DNA from: VRUE01 sp963720805
Lineage (GTDB): Bacteria > Actinomycetota > Thermoleophilia > Solirubrobacterales > 70-9
Direction: 5' to 3'
Length of the DNA: 64,000 bases
NCBI GenBank assembly: GCA_963720805.1
Contig: CAVRGT010000006.1
Location: forward strand, 248,001-312,000
Shown: piece by piece, positions 8,626 to 17,003 of the stretch
How the letters are laid out: each line of letters starts with the position of its first letter
Numbering within the stretch: the stretch's first letter is position 1
Notes under the pieces: model-generated
Told to the model about the DNA's origin: nothing
The model's input: only the letters and a program-made list of their open reading frames with translations
Database searches by the model: none
Position numbers and translations under genes: made by a program

Positions 8626-9221
8626 GTCCGCGCGACCTGCCCGCTCCTCCTGACGACCTGCCCGAGCTTCCCAGCGCGAAGCTCGGGACGAAACCTCTGT
8701 GGCGAATCCATGCCGCCGATGTCGCGCCCTGGTTCTTCGACGTCGGTCCCGATGGCAGGTTCAACCTCTCTGAGTCAGGCACTTGCTACCTCGCCGAGGA
8801 GCCGATTGGCGCCTTCGTGGAGAAGTTTGGGCGCCTGCTGCGACCAGGCGGGGTAATCCCGGAGCCGCTGGTCGACGCGCAGCGGCTATCCAGGCTGCGC
8901 CCACCCAAAGCAAACGTCGTTGACCTGACGGACCCAACCGTTCTTGGGCTCATTGGCCTCACCGCCGAGATCCACTCAACCTCCGACTACAACCTGACCC
9001 AGGGCTGGGCGCTCGCCCTCCAAGAGGCCGGCTATAACGGCATCCGTTACAAGGCCCGCCACGACCCACGCGGACAGCTGGTCTCCATCGCTCTCTTCGG
9101 CTCGGACAAGCCACCTCGGAGCGCCGCCAAGACGACGGCCATCCCGGTCGACCTGATCCACGAAGCCTCCGCCACCTTTGCGATCACGGTCCTCCCCCGC
9201 CGCCACTCGCGGCGTCGGTGA
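8622..9221 (+). CDS. RES domain toxin (NAD+ glycohydrolase/phosphorylase family)
   Basis: A 199-residue RES-family protein. The family arginine is in LWRIHA near residue 28, followed by GTCYLAEEPIGAFVEKFG near 52-69, the segment that gave the domain its R-E-S residues, and GYNGIRYKARHDPRG near 145. RES toxins deplete NAD+. The start is TTG at 8622, overlapping the antitoxin stop; no better in-frame start exists. The basic tail LPRRHSRRR is unusual. This is a third NAD-directed gene in the island after the SIR2-like and DUF4917 genes. Confidence 0.8.
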   Translation: MSPRDLPAPPDDLPELPSAKLGTKPLWRIHAADVAPWFFDVGPDGRFNLSESGTCYLAEEPIGAFVEKFGRLLRPGGVIPEPLVDAQRLSRLRPPKANVVDLTDPTVLGLIGLTAEIHSTSDYNLTQGWALALQEAGYNGIRYKARHDPRGQLVSIALFGSDKPPRSAAKTTAIPVDLIHEASATFAITVLPRRHSRRR

Positions 9222-9386
9222 GCAACACAACAGCCGCCTTCAGTCGTTACCTCGAAACCGTCATCGCAGTTACCGCGCGGCAACAGCGAAACCGCTCCAG
9301 CATGGGAAACGCTCGCCCTGGGCCTGCGCTCGGCTACAGCGTCGGCAACACCACCCTGTTGCCGAACCGTTGCCCCATCAAACTAG

Positions 9387-9413
9387 AAAAACCCCGGCAA
9401 AACCGAGGTTTTT
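9387..9413. terminator. Bidirectional Rho-independent terminator
   Basis: AAAAACCCCGG and CCGAGGTTTTT form an 11-base stem with one mismatch around CAAAA, with T runs on both sides. It can end the RES operon on the plus strand and tRNA-Glu on the minus strand. Confidence 0.75.
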
Positions 9414-9439
9414 GGCTTTCTAGAGCGCTTTGCGTGAGG

Positions 9440-9512
9440 TACCGCTACGGGGATTCGAACCCCGGTTTCCGGACTGAGAATCCGGCGTCCTAGTCCCCTA
9501 GACGATAGCGGC
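9440..9512 (-). tRNA. tRNA-Glu (CTC)
   Basis: The minus strand folds as a cloverleaf: acceptor GCCGCTA pairing with TAGCGGT (first pair G-T), anticodon stem CCGGA/TCCGG around TTCTCAG giving anticodon CTC, and T loop GGTTCGAAT. The CCA is not encoded. Confidence 0.93.
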
Positions 9513-9604
9513 GAGGAACGGGCATTCTAGCGAGAGGGGCGGGGGCGCCGTCGAGCCGGGGTGTTGGGGCCTGGGCGCTGGGAATCGATAGATTGCCCTT
9601 CCGC

Positions 9605-9688
9605 GCGGCTGTGGCGGAACTGGTAGACGCGCACGGTTCAGATCCGTGTGGGCGAAAGCTCGTGGAGGTTCGACTCCTCTCAGCCGCA
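9605..9688 (+). tRNA. tRNA-Leu (CAG)
   Basis: An 84-base class II tRNA. Acceptor GCGGCTG pairs with CAGCCGC, the anticodon loop TTCAGAT gives CAG, and there is a long variable arm (TGGGCGAAAGCTCG). Discriminator A, no encoded CCA. Confidence 0.95.
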
Positions 9689-9691
9689 CTC

Positions 9692-10608
9692 TCAGACGGG
9701 CTGATGAGCGGGGGCTTGCCAGCCGGCCCGGGCGGCGGTGGCGGCGAAGTCGTCGGCGAAGATCGGCCAGAGCTTGCCGGGCAGGTCATGGCCCATGCCC
9801 TCGATGATGTGGAGGCGAGCGCCGGGGATGGCCCGGGCCGTGGCGTGGCCACCGCTCTGGCGGATCAGGGTGTCACGGGTGCCGTGGATCGCGGTCACCG
9901 GCAGGTTCAGCTTGTGCAGGGCGGCAGTGCGGTCTCCCGAGGCGACGATGCGTGCAGCTGGCGCAACACGCCGCGTGGGTTGTGGCCGCGATCCCAGGAA
10001 CCTTCGGCCACGCGCCGCAGGCGCTCCTGGTCGGTCGGGTAGGCAGGTGAGCCGATCAGCTCGTAGGTCCGCTCGATGCGCCGGATGAAGGCGTCGCGGT
10101 CGCGCGGCGCGTCGGCCAGCATGTGGGCGAAGACCTTCAGCGTCGGTTGCCCGACGCGGCGGCTGCCGGTGGTCGAGCACATCGAGACCAGCGAGCGGAC
10201 CCGCTCCGGGTGCTCGATCGCGATCGTCTGGCCGATCATCCCGCCCATCGAGAGCCCGCGACGTGCGCCGAGTCGATGCCCAAGTGGTCCATCAGGCCAA
10301 CCGTGTCGGCGGCCATGTCGGAGAGCAGGTAGGCGGCGGTCTCGCGGCGGCCAAGAGCAGATCGAGGCGGCTCAGGCACGTGCGCCCCGTCGAGCTTGGT
10401 CGAGCGGCCGATGTCACGGTTGTCGAAACGCATCGACGCGAAAGCCGCGTTCCGCCAGCATCGAGCAGAGCTCATCGTCCCAGGCGATCATCTGCGTCGC
10501 CAGGCCCATCACCAGGATCAGCGGCTCGCCGTCGGGGTCGCCCATCTCCTGGTAGGCGATCTCGATCCCGTTGCTGGGCGCCAGGCGCTCTTCGCTGAAC
10601 TCGGCCAC
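9692..10608 (-). pseudogene. Alpha/beta hydrolase, frameshifted
   Basis: Reading three frames in order gives one alpha/beta hydrolase of about 300 residues: EFSEERLAPSNGIEIAYQE and LILVMGLATQMIAWDD from GTG 10608, RFDNRDIGRST, LLSDMAADTVGLMDHLGID, the nucleophile elbow region HVAG-SMGGMIGQ, and the C-terminal VTAIHGTRDTLI and IIEGMGHDLP with the acid and histidine. Breaks lie near 10440, 10263 and 9938, each explained by one gained or lost base. Catalytic residues are all present in the stitched product, so sequencing error is more likely than decay. Confidence 0.7.
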
Positions 10609-10704
10609 GCAGGCAAGTCTACCCGGGACTGGCTGCCCAGCCAGTCGAGGCAACGTCTTAGCCCCAGGGGGACCACAAAGCGTTGCACCGTAGTTTGGGC
10701 GGCG

Positions 10705-11837
10705 ATGCGCACCGCGATCATCTCCGACCTTCATCTCGGCAGCGCCACCGGCGAGGACCTGCTCCGCGACCCCGAGATCCGCGCCGCACTGCTCGAGCGA
10801 GATCGCGCGGCGCCGACCGCCTCGTCCTGCTCGGCGACGTGCTCGAGCTGCGCGACTGCCCGCTGCGCGGGTGCTCGAGGCCGCCCGCCCCTTCTTCGAA
10901 GAGCTCGGCGAAGCGATCGGCGGACGGCGAGGTGATCCTCGTCCCCGGCAACCACGACCACCGCCTCGCCGAGCCGCTGCTCGAAGAGCCTCGCGCTGGC
11001 GGGGGAGCGCGCTCGGCGCTCGAGCACCGCGCCCCGCCGGCCGGCGAGGCGACCGCGCGAGATCGGCCGCTGGCTCGCCGCGGCCGAGCTCAGCATCGCC
11101 TACCCGGGGCTCTGGCTGCGCGACGACGTCTACGCCACCCACGGCCACTACATGGACTGCCACATGACGCTGCCGCGACTCGAGTGCGTCGCCGCGGCGG
11201 CGGTGATGCGCAGCGGCCGCCGCCGCTCCCGGACCCGGCCGCCCCGGCGACTACGAGCGCGATCCTGCGCCCGATCTACGGGCTTCGTCTTTCGGCCTCG
11301 CCCAGTCGAGCCTGCGAGCACGGCGAAGCCCGCCCCTCCGAGCGGCCTGGCGACCGTCTCCAGCCGCCGCGGCGGCGGCGCAAGCGCGCCCGGCCGCGCC
11401 GCAAATCGCGCGGCGATCGGCGCCGGCCTCCCGGCCGGCGTCTGGGCGCTCAACCGACTGCTGCGGGCCGACTTCGACGCCGACCTCTCGGCCGCCGCGA
11501 TCACCCGCAGCGGCATCGCCGCAGCGACCGAGACTGATGCGACGGCTGCGGGTCGACGCCGCCCACGTGATCACCGGCCACACCCACCGCGGCCGGCCCG
11601 GAAGAGAGCGAAGCGCAGTGGCCGCTGCCCGGCGGGGGCACGCTCCACAACACCGGCAGCTGGGTCTTCGCCGCCGCCTTCCACCACCCCGGCACGCCCG
11701 CCCGGGCCCTACTGGCCGGGCACCGTCACCTGGCTCAAGGACGACGGCCCGCCGCGGCGCGTCCGCCTGCTGATCGGGCCGGCCCCGCGACGAGCTGCGC
11801 GGCGACGGTCAGGCGCTGCGAAAGCCGCAGCGGCTAG
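10705..11837 (+). pseudogene. Calcineurin-like metallophosphoesterase, frameshifted
   Basis: From ATG 10705 the metallophosphoesterase motifs appear in order but in different frames: TAIISDLHLGSATG (D-x-H), VLLGDVLELRD (GD), EVILVPGNHDHRLAEPLL (GNHD), YATHGHYMDCHMTLPR and HVITGHTHRG (GHTH). The whole would be a roughly 370-residue cytosolic phosphoesterase. At least five indels are needed. The 3' end is uncertain between 11837 and 11853, and it converges with the dehalogenase-like gene. Confidence 0.65.
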
Positions 11838-12702
11838 AGCCACTCGGCGATGATCGCGCCGATCTCCGCGCCCGCGTCCTCCTGCAGGAAGTGCGCGGCG
11901 TTCTCGATCGGCGCGGCGGCGGGTAGTTGAGCTGCTCGGAGACCCGTTCGCCGACCGAGAAGGGCAGGACCATGTCGGAGTCGGCCCAGAGCACCAGCGT
12001 CGGCCGCTCGTCCTCGCGCAGCGCATCGGCGACCGCCTTGCCCTCGGCGGCGCCCGGCGCGTCGGGCTCGGTCGGCAGGATCAGCGGGAAGGCCCGCGCT
12101 CCCGCCTTCGACTCGGGGTCGGGATAGGGCGCCTCGTAGGCGGCGATCACCTCGTCGCCGGGGTCCTGCTTGCAGCCGCCGCGGACCAGCATCCCGATCG
12201 GCACGTCGGCGTTGTCGCGGACGAACTCGCGGAACATCAGCCAGGCGTCGCTCATCCGCTGATGGCCGGTGAAGGGTCCGGTCTCCATGATCACCAGGCG
12301 CGAGAAGCGGTCCGGATGCTCGACCGACGAGCCGCAGCCCGATCGGCCCGCCCCAGTCGTGGACGACCGCCGTCGCGTCGCGCACGTCGAGCTCCTCCAG
12401 CAGCTTCGAGATCAAATCGACGTGGCGGTCGTAGGTGTACCAGTCGAGATCGGTCGGCTTGTCGGAGCGGCCGAAGCCGGCGTAGTCGGGAGCGATGCAG
12501 CGGAAGCCGGCGTCGCGCACCGGCGGGATCACCTTGCGCCAGAGGAACGACCAGGTCGGCTCGCCGTGAAAGAAGACGACAGGCTGGCCCTCCCCCTCGT
12601 CGAGGTAGGCGAGCCGCAGACCATCGATCTCCGGTAGCTCGACTCAAAGGGGAAGTCGGGCAATCCCTCGAGGCTCTCCTGCGCTGTGCGCGCCACGTCC
12701 AT
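11834..12702 (-). pseudogene. Haloalkane dehalogenase-like alpha/beta hydrolase, frameshifted
   Basis: The protein starts MDVARTAQESLEGLPDFPFES at ATG 12702 and continues in other frames with a DhlA-like core: HGEPTWSFLWRKVIPP, CIAPDYAGFGRSDKPTD, the nucleophile VVHDWGGPIGLR (Asp with the halide-binding Trp next to it), LVLWADSDMVLP and the histidine segment AAHFLQEDAGAEIG. Asp in place of Ser at the nucleophile separates haloalkane dehalogenases from ordinary esterases. Breaks are near 12645, 12320 and 11910. Substrate cannot be told from sequence. Confidence 0.7.
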
Positions 12703-12819
12703 GCCCCGAGAGACTATTGGACAGGCTGGCAAATCTCGCTCCAGAGCAGGAAAACCGCCAACCCCTGGAATATCCTCGCGCAAGTTCACAGTGCCTATTT
12801 GCGGATGAAAGGGTTACCC

Positions 12820-13206
12820 ATGAACGAGGAGAGCACCACACTCAGCGGTTGGTGGGTATTCGCCGGCGTACTGCTGCTGGTCGCAGGCGTCCTCAACATC
12901 ATTTACGGCATCGCGGCGATCGGCGACTCGAAGTTCTTCACCGAGAACGCCACCTACATCATCAGCGGCCTGCACACCTGGGGCTGGGTCATGCTGATCA
13001 TCGGCGTGCTCGAGCTCGTCGCCGCCTTCTCGCTCTTCTCCGGAGGAGAGTTCGGGCGCTGGTTCGGCATCTTCATCGCCTCGCTGAACGCGATCGGGGC
13101 GCTGCTCTCGATCCCCGGCCGCCCGTTCTGGTCGCTGGCGATCTTCGCCCTCTCGATCATCATCGTCTACAAGCTGGCCGAGGGGCCCGAAGGCGCCGTC
13201 AGTTAG
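12820..13206 (+). CDS. DUF7144-type four-TM membrane protein
   Basis: A 128-residue protein starting MNEESTTLSGWWVFAG with four hydrophobic segments (residues ~9-30, 46-66, 74-92, 98-117) and short loops. This layout, the early GWW and the central WGW segment match the small actinobacterial DUF7144 membrane family of unknown function. ATG 12820 is chosen over 12805 because AAAGGG precedes it by seven bases. A strong hairpin follows the stop. Confidence 0.75.
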   Translation: MNEESTTLSGWWVFAGVLLLVAGVLNIIYGIAAIGDSKFFTENATYIISGLHTWGWVMLIIGVLELVAAFSLFSGGEFGRWFGIFIASLNAIGALLSIPGRPFWSLAIFALSIIIVYKLAEGPEGAVS

Positions 13207-14291
13207 GCGAAGAGCCGACCACGCCCTGTGACGCGAAGGCCCCGGCGATCCGGGGCCTTCGTCGTGGCGGGGTCGGCATCGAGCCGCGCCGGCACGGCGC
13301 TCTCGAGCCGCGACCACGGCGCCGGCGTGCGCTCGTTGCCCTCATAGACGACATCGACGCCGCTGAGCCGGTCATCCCAGGCGCGCCGGCGCTCGTCGAA
13401 GAGGATGCCGAGGAAGCCGAGGCCGAAGGAGGATCGCCGCCAGGCCCATCCCGATCAGGCGCCTCACCGCCTGCCGAAGCGCAGGCCGCGGCCCCTCGAC
13501 GTCCAGCCTGATGCCGAGGAAGCGCATCCCCAGCGTCTGGGCGGCGAGCGACCAGAAGCCGACCAGGTAGAGGCTGCCGAGCCCGAACCAGAGCAGCGTG
13601 CCGGCCGCCAGCGCCAGCTCGGAGACGCCGTTGCTGTTGCCGGTGAAGGCCGAGGCGATCAGGGCCGATCACCGCGGCCAAGGCCGGAGAAGCCGAGGTT
13701 GACGATCAGCACGTCGATGGCCGAAGGCGAGCCCGCGGGTGACCGCGCCGGCGCGGTCGGTCGGCTCAGCCCGGCGGGGGCGGAAGAAGATCCGCCGCGC
13801 GATCCGCTCGACCACGCCGTCGAGGCGGCGCGTGCCGTTGCCGATCGTGTGGCCGACGTCCTCGATCATGCCGACGCTCTGGGCGCTGATCGCGGCGCGG
13901 ATCTCCGGCGCCTCGGCGATCCGCTCGACCAGGCGCTGGGCCTCGTCGCTGGCCAGCAGCCGGCGCCAGACCTCGTCGACCAGCTCGCTGTCGAGCGCGT
14001 CGACCAGGGCGTTCTTGACCGCGTCGCTCTCCAGCGCGCTGTTCATCGCCTCCTCGACGATCGGGCCCTTCAAGACCCGCGCGATCGCCCGTTCGACCGC
14101 CTCGCTCTCGACCGCGGCGACCATCGCCTCCTCGGCGGCGACCTCCATCGCCTGGTCGAGTCCCGGTCGCCTTGCCGACGTCGCGCGCGCCCGCGCACGC
14201 CGGCGGCAAGCAGGCGCACGGAGAGCGGCAGCGGCTTGCCCGATGGGCCTTCGCCGTTTGGCGCGGAGCGCTGGTCGTTACCGTCAGCCAT
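13203..14291 (-). pseudogene. RDD family membrane protein with long N-terminal helical region, frameshifted
   Basis: From ATG 14291 (MADGNDQRSAPNGEG) the frame changes near 14180 into a helical region rich in Glu/Ala (EAVERAIARVLKGPIVEEAMNSALESDAVKNALVDAL), then near 13712 into an RDD domain: GLAF-AIDVLIVNLGFSGLG, LWFGLGSLYLVGFWSLAAQTLGMRFLGIRL, and the closing FDERRRAWDDRLSGVDVVYE. Each break is one extra G, for example TTCGGCC where TTCGCC restores the frame. RDD proteins are integral membrane proteins, often transport-related. The 3' end runs through a terminator hairpin, so the true stop is uncertain. Confidence 0.65.
13234..13261. terminator. Perfect 12-bp stem terminator hairpin
   Basis: CGAAGGCCCCGG and CCGGGGCCTTCG form a perfect 12-base stem with a CGAT loop, 28 bases after the DUF7144 gene and at the 3' end of the convergent RDD gene. 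There is no T run, which is common in high-GC actinobacteria. Confidence 0.6.
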
Positions 14292-14320
14292 CGCGCGAGT
14301 ATAAGAGCGCCAGGGCCGGC

Positions 14321-16870
14321 TCAGCGGAGGATCTTGAAGCCGGTGGAGACCTTCTTGGAGCGCTGGCCGGCCGAGTCGGTGGCCTGGGCAGACAGCTTGT
14401 ACTTGCCCGGCGGCAGCGCCCCGCCCTTCTTGAAGCGCCCGCTGAAGTTGACCTTGCGCTTGCCGGCCGCCTTCACCGTACGGCTGAACTTCTTCGTCAC
14501 CTTCGGCCGCTTCGGCTTGAGCCGCTTGAGCGTGAACTGGACCCTGGCCGGCTCGGAGATGCGGAACCAGATCTTCGCCCCGCCCTTCTTGGCCTTGGCC
14601 TTGCTGATGCTCGGCCGCTTCAGCTTGGTGATCGACCTCGCCGGCCTGAACGCCATCGGGGTCAGCTTGAGCTTCTTCAGGGTCGGCGCTTCGTCGATCG
14701 CCGGCGTCGGTCCCGGATTGACCTTGAGGTAGAAGGGGATCTGCCCCTTGAGACCGTGCGAGTCGGTGCCGGTGACGTAGACGAGCTGGGTGTGGTCGAC
14801 GGCGCTGGTCGGGAAGGTCCAGGTGTATTTGCCGCCGCCGTTGTCGGCGACGCCGCCGACCGACGAGGTCAGTTTGACCGGGTCACCGTCGGGGTCCTTG
14901 TAGCTGCCGGTGACGGTGGCGGTCCCGCCCTGGGTCACTTCGAGCTGTGAGTTGTCGACGTTGACGTCGGGGCGCTCGTTGCCGTTTTTGTCGGTGATCA
15001 CCAGCTCGGAGAGCATCCCGTCGGTGGCGTGGAAGAAGATGTGGCAGTGATAGAGCCAGCGGCCGAGTGCGCCGCCGGGAGTGACGCCGTCGGCGAGTGG
15101 GCGCGGCTCGATCTTGATCCGGTAGGTGAGGGTGAATTTGCCCGGCACGTCAACGTTGTCGCGAAACTCCGGGTTACCCGGCCAGGTGAAGGTTTCCGTC
15201 CCCGCTTCATTGCTCAGTTTCACCGGTTGCATCGAGAAGCCGTGCAGGTGATACGGGTGGTGGGCGGTGGTTTCGTTCTTCACCTGCAGTTGCAGAACGT
15301 CGCCCTCCTTCGCATAGCGGCTCGATTCCAGGTGCGGCGCGTTCTCATAGCTTCCCGGCACGTCGTGGGTGCCGAAGGTGCCGTCGACGCCGAGCTCAAC
15401 TTGGGCTTTCTGGGTGAGTTTGATCACCGAGAGCGGCGGCACGATGCCTTTCTTCGGCGGCGTGAAGGTCGCCGGGTTGAGCAGTTCTTCACCGAGTTTG
15501 GGTTCCGGTAGGACTTCTTGCGGGTGCCCGGTAGCGTTTCGAAGCGGCGTGCCCGCGGCGATCGAGTAAGGCCCGACCGCGGGGCCGGAGAGGTTGAGGT
15601 GCATGACCGGCACGGTCGGCGTGTTTGAGTAGCCGCCGCCGGTGCGTTCGTAGTCCTCGGTCCAAAGAGTGAGCACACCCGTGGTCGGCGCGGAGGGGAT
15701 CGCGGCGACGACATCGGCGCGACTGCCGGGCGGCATCAGGATCTCCCCGGCGCCGTATTTCGTGTCCCAGGTACCGAGCGTGCCGCCTTCCTGGACGGCG
15801 CTGTCGAGCAGGCCACCTTCGCCGCCGACCCTGATCAGCGGCACCAGCGAGCCGCTCGGCGTGGTCAGACGGAGGCGAAAGTAGCGCGTCGTCGCCGCGT
15901 TCAGCAGCTGCAGGCGCAGGCCCTGACCCGGCTGTACATTGAGTACCGAGGCACCCGGTTCCAGCGCGCCCGGCGCCGCCGGCATGCCCGCCCGCCCGCC
16001 GACGTTCTTACCGTCGGTCAGCACGGTCTGACCCTCGTTGGTCGGTCCGGCGTGATTTGCGGTCTGGATATTGGGGATGTCACCTTTGGCGAAGGGCGCG
16101 CGCAGCGAGCCGTCCTCGTCGATCGGGTAGGGGCTGCCGCCGGTCGGCGGCGGGCCGATGCCCGGTCCTTCGCAGAGGTTCACCGGCGTCGGCGGCTGCT
16201 GCGCGGGCAACGCCGCGCCGCTGACGTGGGGCAGCGCCGGGTTGTAGGTTTCCGCGTCGTTTTCCCCCGGTTTCTTACAGACGGTGACGTCGCTGAGCAC
16301 GATCTGCTTCATCTGGCTCGGCGCGGGCAGCGTCCCGGAGGCCTGCAGCGGCGTTTCATTGGGGTCGCGGACGCGGATCATCCCGTAGAGACCCTTGAAG
16401 ACCTGGTTGGTGGAAGCGTGGTGGTGCGGGTGGTACCAGAAGAGCCCGGGGCGACTGACGGTAAACTTGTAGAGGAAGTTCGCGCCCGGTGGAACCTGGT
16501 TCTGGGTGAAGGGAGTGCCGTCCATCTCGTTGGCCAGCTCGATCCCGTGCCAGTGGATGCCGGTCGCGTGGGTGAGGTGGTTTTCGAAGTGGACGATCAC
16601 CGTGTCGCCGACGTTGAGGACGAACATCGGCCCGGGGATCTGCCCGTTGAAGGTCTGAGCCCTGGCCATCACACCGTTGCCGATTTCGACCGTTTTTTCC
16701 TCGGCGACGAGGGTCGTTTCGACGACGTTCGGCGCCGGGTTGGTGTCGTCCACAAGCGGCTGGCTGTAGGGGTCGCCCCCCGAGGTCGCCGAGACGAACG
16801 GGTTGAAAGTGACGAGGAACAGCGCCGCCCCCACCAGCAGGCCGAGGGTGAGGATCGAAAAGCGACGCAT
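14321..16870 (-). CDS. Secreted multicopper oxidase with C-terminal Ig-like domain
   Basis: An 849-residue exported protein. ATG 16870 (MRRFSILTLGLLVGAALFLV) opens a signal peptide; an upstream extension of the frame to 17098 has no such sense. Copper ligands are in order: HWHGIEL near 106, YHPHHH near 140, HHPYHLHGF near 545 and YHCHIFFHATDGMLSEL near 610, giving the T1 and trinuclear sites. After about residue 640 comes an Ig/cadherin-like segment and a basic Lys/Arg-rich tail (TPAIDEAPTLKKLKL onwards). It lies 133 bases downstream of the CopC-CopD gene on the same strand, so a role in copper or metal oxidation outside the membrane is likely. Substrate unknown. Confidence 0.85.
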   Translation of the reverse strand: MRRFSILTLGLLVGAALFLVTFNPFVSATSGGDPYSQPLVDDTNPAPNVVETTLVAEEKTVEIGNGVMARAQTFNGQIPGPMFVLNVGDTVIVHFENHLTHATGIHWHGIELANEMDGTPFTQNQVPPGANFLYKFTVSRPGLFWYHPHHHASTNQVFKGLYGMIRVRDPNETPLQASGTLPAPSQMKQIVLSDVTVCKKPGENDAETYNPALPHVSGAALPAQQPPTPVNLCEGPGIGPPPTGGSPYPIDEDGSLRAPFAKGDIPNIQTANHAGPTNEGQTVLTDGKNVGGRAGMPAAPGALEPGASVLNVQPGQGLRLQLLNAATTRYFRLRLTTPSGSLVPLIRVGGEGGLLDSAVQEGGTLGTWDTKYGAGEILMPPGSRADVVAAIPSAPTTGVLTLWTEDYERTGGGYSNTPTVPVMHLNLSGPAVGPYSIAAGTPLRNATGHPQEVLPEPKLGEELLNPATFTPPKKGIVPPLSVIKLTQKAQVELGVDGTFGTHDVPGSYENAPHLESSRYAKEGDVLQLQVKNETTAHHPYHLHGFSMQPVKLSNEAGTETFTWPGNPEFRDNVDVPGKFTLTYRIKIEPRPLADGVTPGGALGRWLYHCHIFFHATDGMLSELVITDKNGNERPDVNVDNSQLEVTQGGTATVTGSYKDPDGDPVKLTSSVGGVADNGGGKYTWTFPTSAVDHTQLVYVTGTDSHGLKGQIPFYLKVNPGPTPAIDEAPTLKKLKLTPMAFRPARSITKLKRPSISKAKAKKGGAKIWFRISEPARVQFTLKRLKPKRPKVTKKFSRTVKAAGKRKVNFSGRFKKGGALPPGKYKLSAQATDSAGQRSKKVSTGFKILR

Positions 16871-17003
16871 GCCCGCCGCGGAAACTCCGGGACTACCGAT
16901 TCGAGGTCGCAGCGTTAAAACCCTTCGGTGGACGAGACGGCGGATTGGTGCAAATTCCCTGACCAGCCTACGCCCTCCCCTGCTGCCGCGCAACCGCCCG
17001 CCC

